Shown here piece after piece: positions 5,078-5,909 of a stretch of DNA of 5,909 nt. The notes beneath the pieces are model-generated. The model was not told the origin of the DNA and ran no database searches. It saw only the letters and a program-made list of their open reading frames with translations. The DNA lies in assembly GCA_035760665.1 (NCBI GenBank), contig DASTSN010000028.1, positions 1-5,909 on the forward strand, read 5' to 3'. Each line of letters opens with the position of its first letter. Within the stretch, counting starts at the first letter, position 1. The position numbers were made by a program, and so were the translations under genes. Source of the stretch: DASTSN01 sp035760665. GTDB taxonomy: Bacteria; Bacteroidota; Bacteroidia; Chitinophagales; Chitinophagaceae.

Positions 5078-5909
5078 ATGGAAGGTGCTCCTTTAAAAAA
5101 AACTGAATCGCCCCTGCGTCGTTTCATAAAACTGCTGGTGAAGGTTGCTGTCACTGTAGTCTGCTTCTGGTATATTTCAAAAAAAATTGATTTCAGGCAG
5201 GCAGTTGATGCACTGGAAAAGGCTAACTGGTGGTTGCTCCTGGTAGCACTGTGCTTTTTTATTTTCTCCAAATTATTTTCAGCTGTACGGCTGAACATTT
5301 ATTTCCGTAATATCAACATTCACCTGCCGGAATGGAGTAACATAAAACTGTACTGGCTGGGCATGTTTTATAACTTGTTTTTACCGGGCGCCATCAGCGG
5401 CGATGCATACAAAGTCATCCTGCTAACCCGCCGCTTCGGGGTTGCTTATAAAAAAACAACCGCGGCCGTACTGCTCGACAGGTTCAGTGGTTTGCTGGCG
5501 CTAGGACTTATCCTATCCGTGTATGGTTTTATTGTATTGGATAATCGCATTTACCAGATGGCTTTAATAGCGGGTGCTGCCATCGCCGTTATTGCGTTAT
5601 ATTATGCGGTCGTGTTTTACTTTAAAGACTTTATTCCTGGTTTTTGGCCCACCTTCTTTTGGGGATTACTGGTACAACTGCTCCAGGTGATCTGTGTTTA
5701 CTTTATTGTGGCGGCATTGCGGTTACCGGTATGGCAGCATGAATGGATTTTTATTTTCCTGGCGGCAGCGGTCATTTCTGTACTGCCCATTTCGCTTGGT
5801 GGCGGATTAGGAACAAGGGAAGTGGTATTTGTTGAAGGCGCCCGTTATTTTCATCTTGACCAGCATATTGCGATCGTCGTTAGCCTGCTTTTTTACCTCA
5901 TTACAGTGC
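5078..5909 (+). CDS. Lysylphosphatidylglycerol synthase TM-region / flippase-like membrane protein, N-terminal part
   Basis: The frame starts at ATG 5078 (MEGAPLKKTESPLRR) and is open for 277 codons to the right edge; similar single-domain proteins are about 300-350 residues, so a short C-terminal part is missing. It has a basic cytoplasmic-type N-terminus and hydrophobic segments at about 18-34, 51-68, 92-108, 132-154, 160-181, 189-214, 221-240 and 262-277. Motifs typical of PF03706/UPF0104 are FLPGAISGDAYK (101-112), LLDRFSG (132-138) and PISLGGGLGTRE (237-248). This family includes the transmembrane part of MprF, which makes and flips lysyl-phosphatidylglycerol. No catalytic aminoacyl-transferase (GNAT-like) domain is visible here, so calling it an LPG synthase would overstate the case. 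A role in moving a lipid or lipid-linked substrate across the inner membrane is inferred from the family. It is divergent from the beta-helix gene, with 76 bp between the starts. Confidence 0.9.
   Translation, partial: MEGAPLKKTESPLRRFIKLLVKVAVTVVCFWYISKKIDFRQAVDALEKANWWLLLVALCFFIFSKLFSAVRLNIYFRNINIHLPEWSNIKLYWLGMFYNLFLPGAISGDAYKVILLTRRFGVAYKKTTAAVLLDRFSGLLALGLILSVYGFIVLDNRIYQMALIAGAAIAVIALYYAVVFYFKDFIPGFWPTFFWGLLVQLLQVICVYFIVAALRLPVWQHEWIFIFLAAAVISVLPISLGGGLGTREVVFVEGARYFHLDQHIAIVVSLLFYLITV

Noticed and set aside
5056..5298. 80-codon minus-strand frame overlapping the start of the flippase-like gene
   Set aside because: It has no domain or ribosome-binding site and is antisense to a frame with clear family motifs.

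Overview
The window looks like part of a Bacteroidota chromosome, probably from the Chitinophagales/Chitinophagaceae, although the family assignment is inference. Three things point that way. The ribosomal proteins have Bacteroidota-like sequences. A promoter upstream of rpsJ matches the Bacteroidota consensus (TTTG, about 20 nt, TAnnTTTG). Starts mostly have A-rich leaders rather than strong Shine-Dalgarno sites.

Positions 1-2701 (minus strand) are the head of the S10 ribosomal-protein operon, transcribed right to left: rpsJ (S10), rplC (L3), rplD (L4), rplW (L23) and the first 156 codons of rplB (L2), which runs off the left edge. The rplC-rplD junction is 1 bp, rplD-rplW is 25 bp and rplW-rplB is 52 bp. 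The rpsJ-rplC junction is very different: 296 bp with no credible gene. Read as operon RNA it folds on paper into six consecutive hairpins. Two of them compete for the same five bases, and both contain G-U pairs that exist only on the transcribed strand. This is the best candidate in the window for an undescribed element, perhaps a ribosomal-protein autoregulatory leader placed inside the operon rather than ahead of it.

Positions 2702-2817 hold the likely operon promoter and a short inverted repeat just ahead of rpsJ. Upstream on the same strand, where many Bacteroidota have fusA, lies a 727-residue secreted right-handed beta-helix protein with a C-terminal PA14-like domain (2818-5001).

A 76-bp divergent intergenic region (5002-5077) carries a 7-11-7 bp inverted repeat over a candidate promoter. 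It is followed on the plus strand by the first 277 codons of a polytopic membrane protein of the lysylphosphatidylglycerol-synthase transmembrane (flippase-like, UPF0104) family, cut by the right edge. The two right-hand genes have no evident link to ribosome synthesis. Apart from the rpsJ-rplC spacer, the window is conventional.
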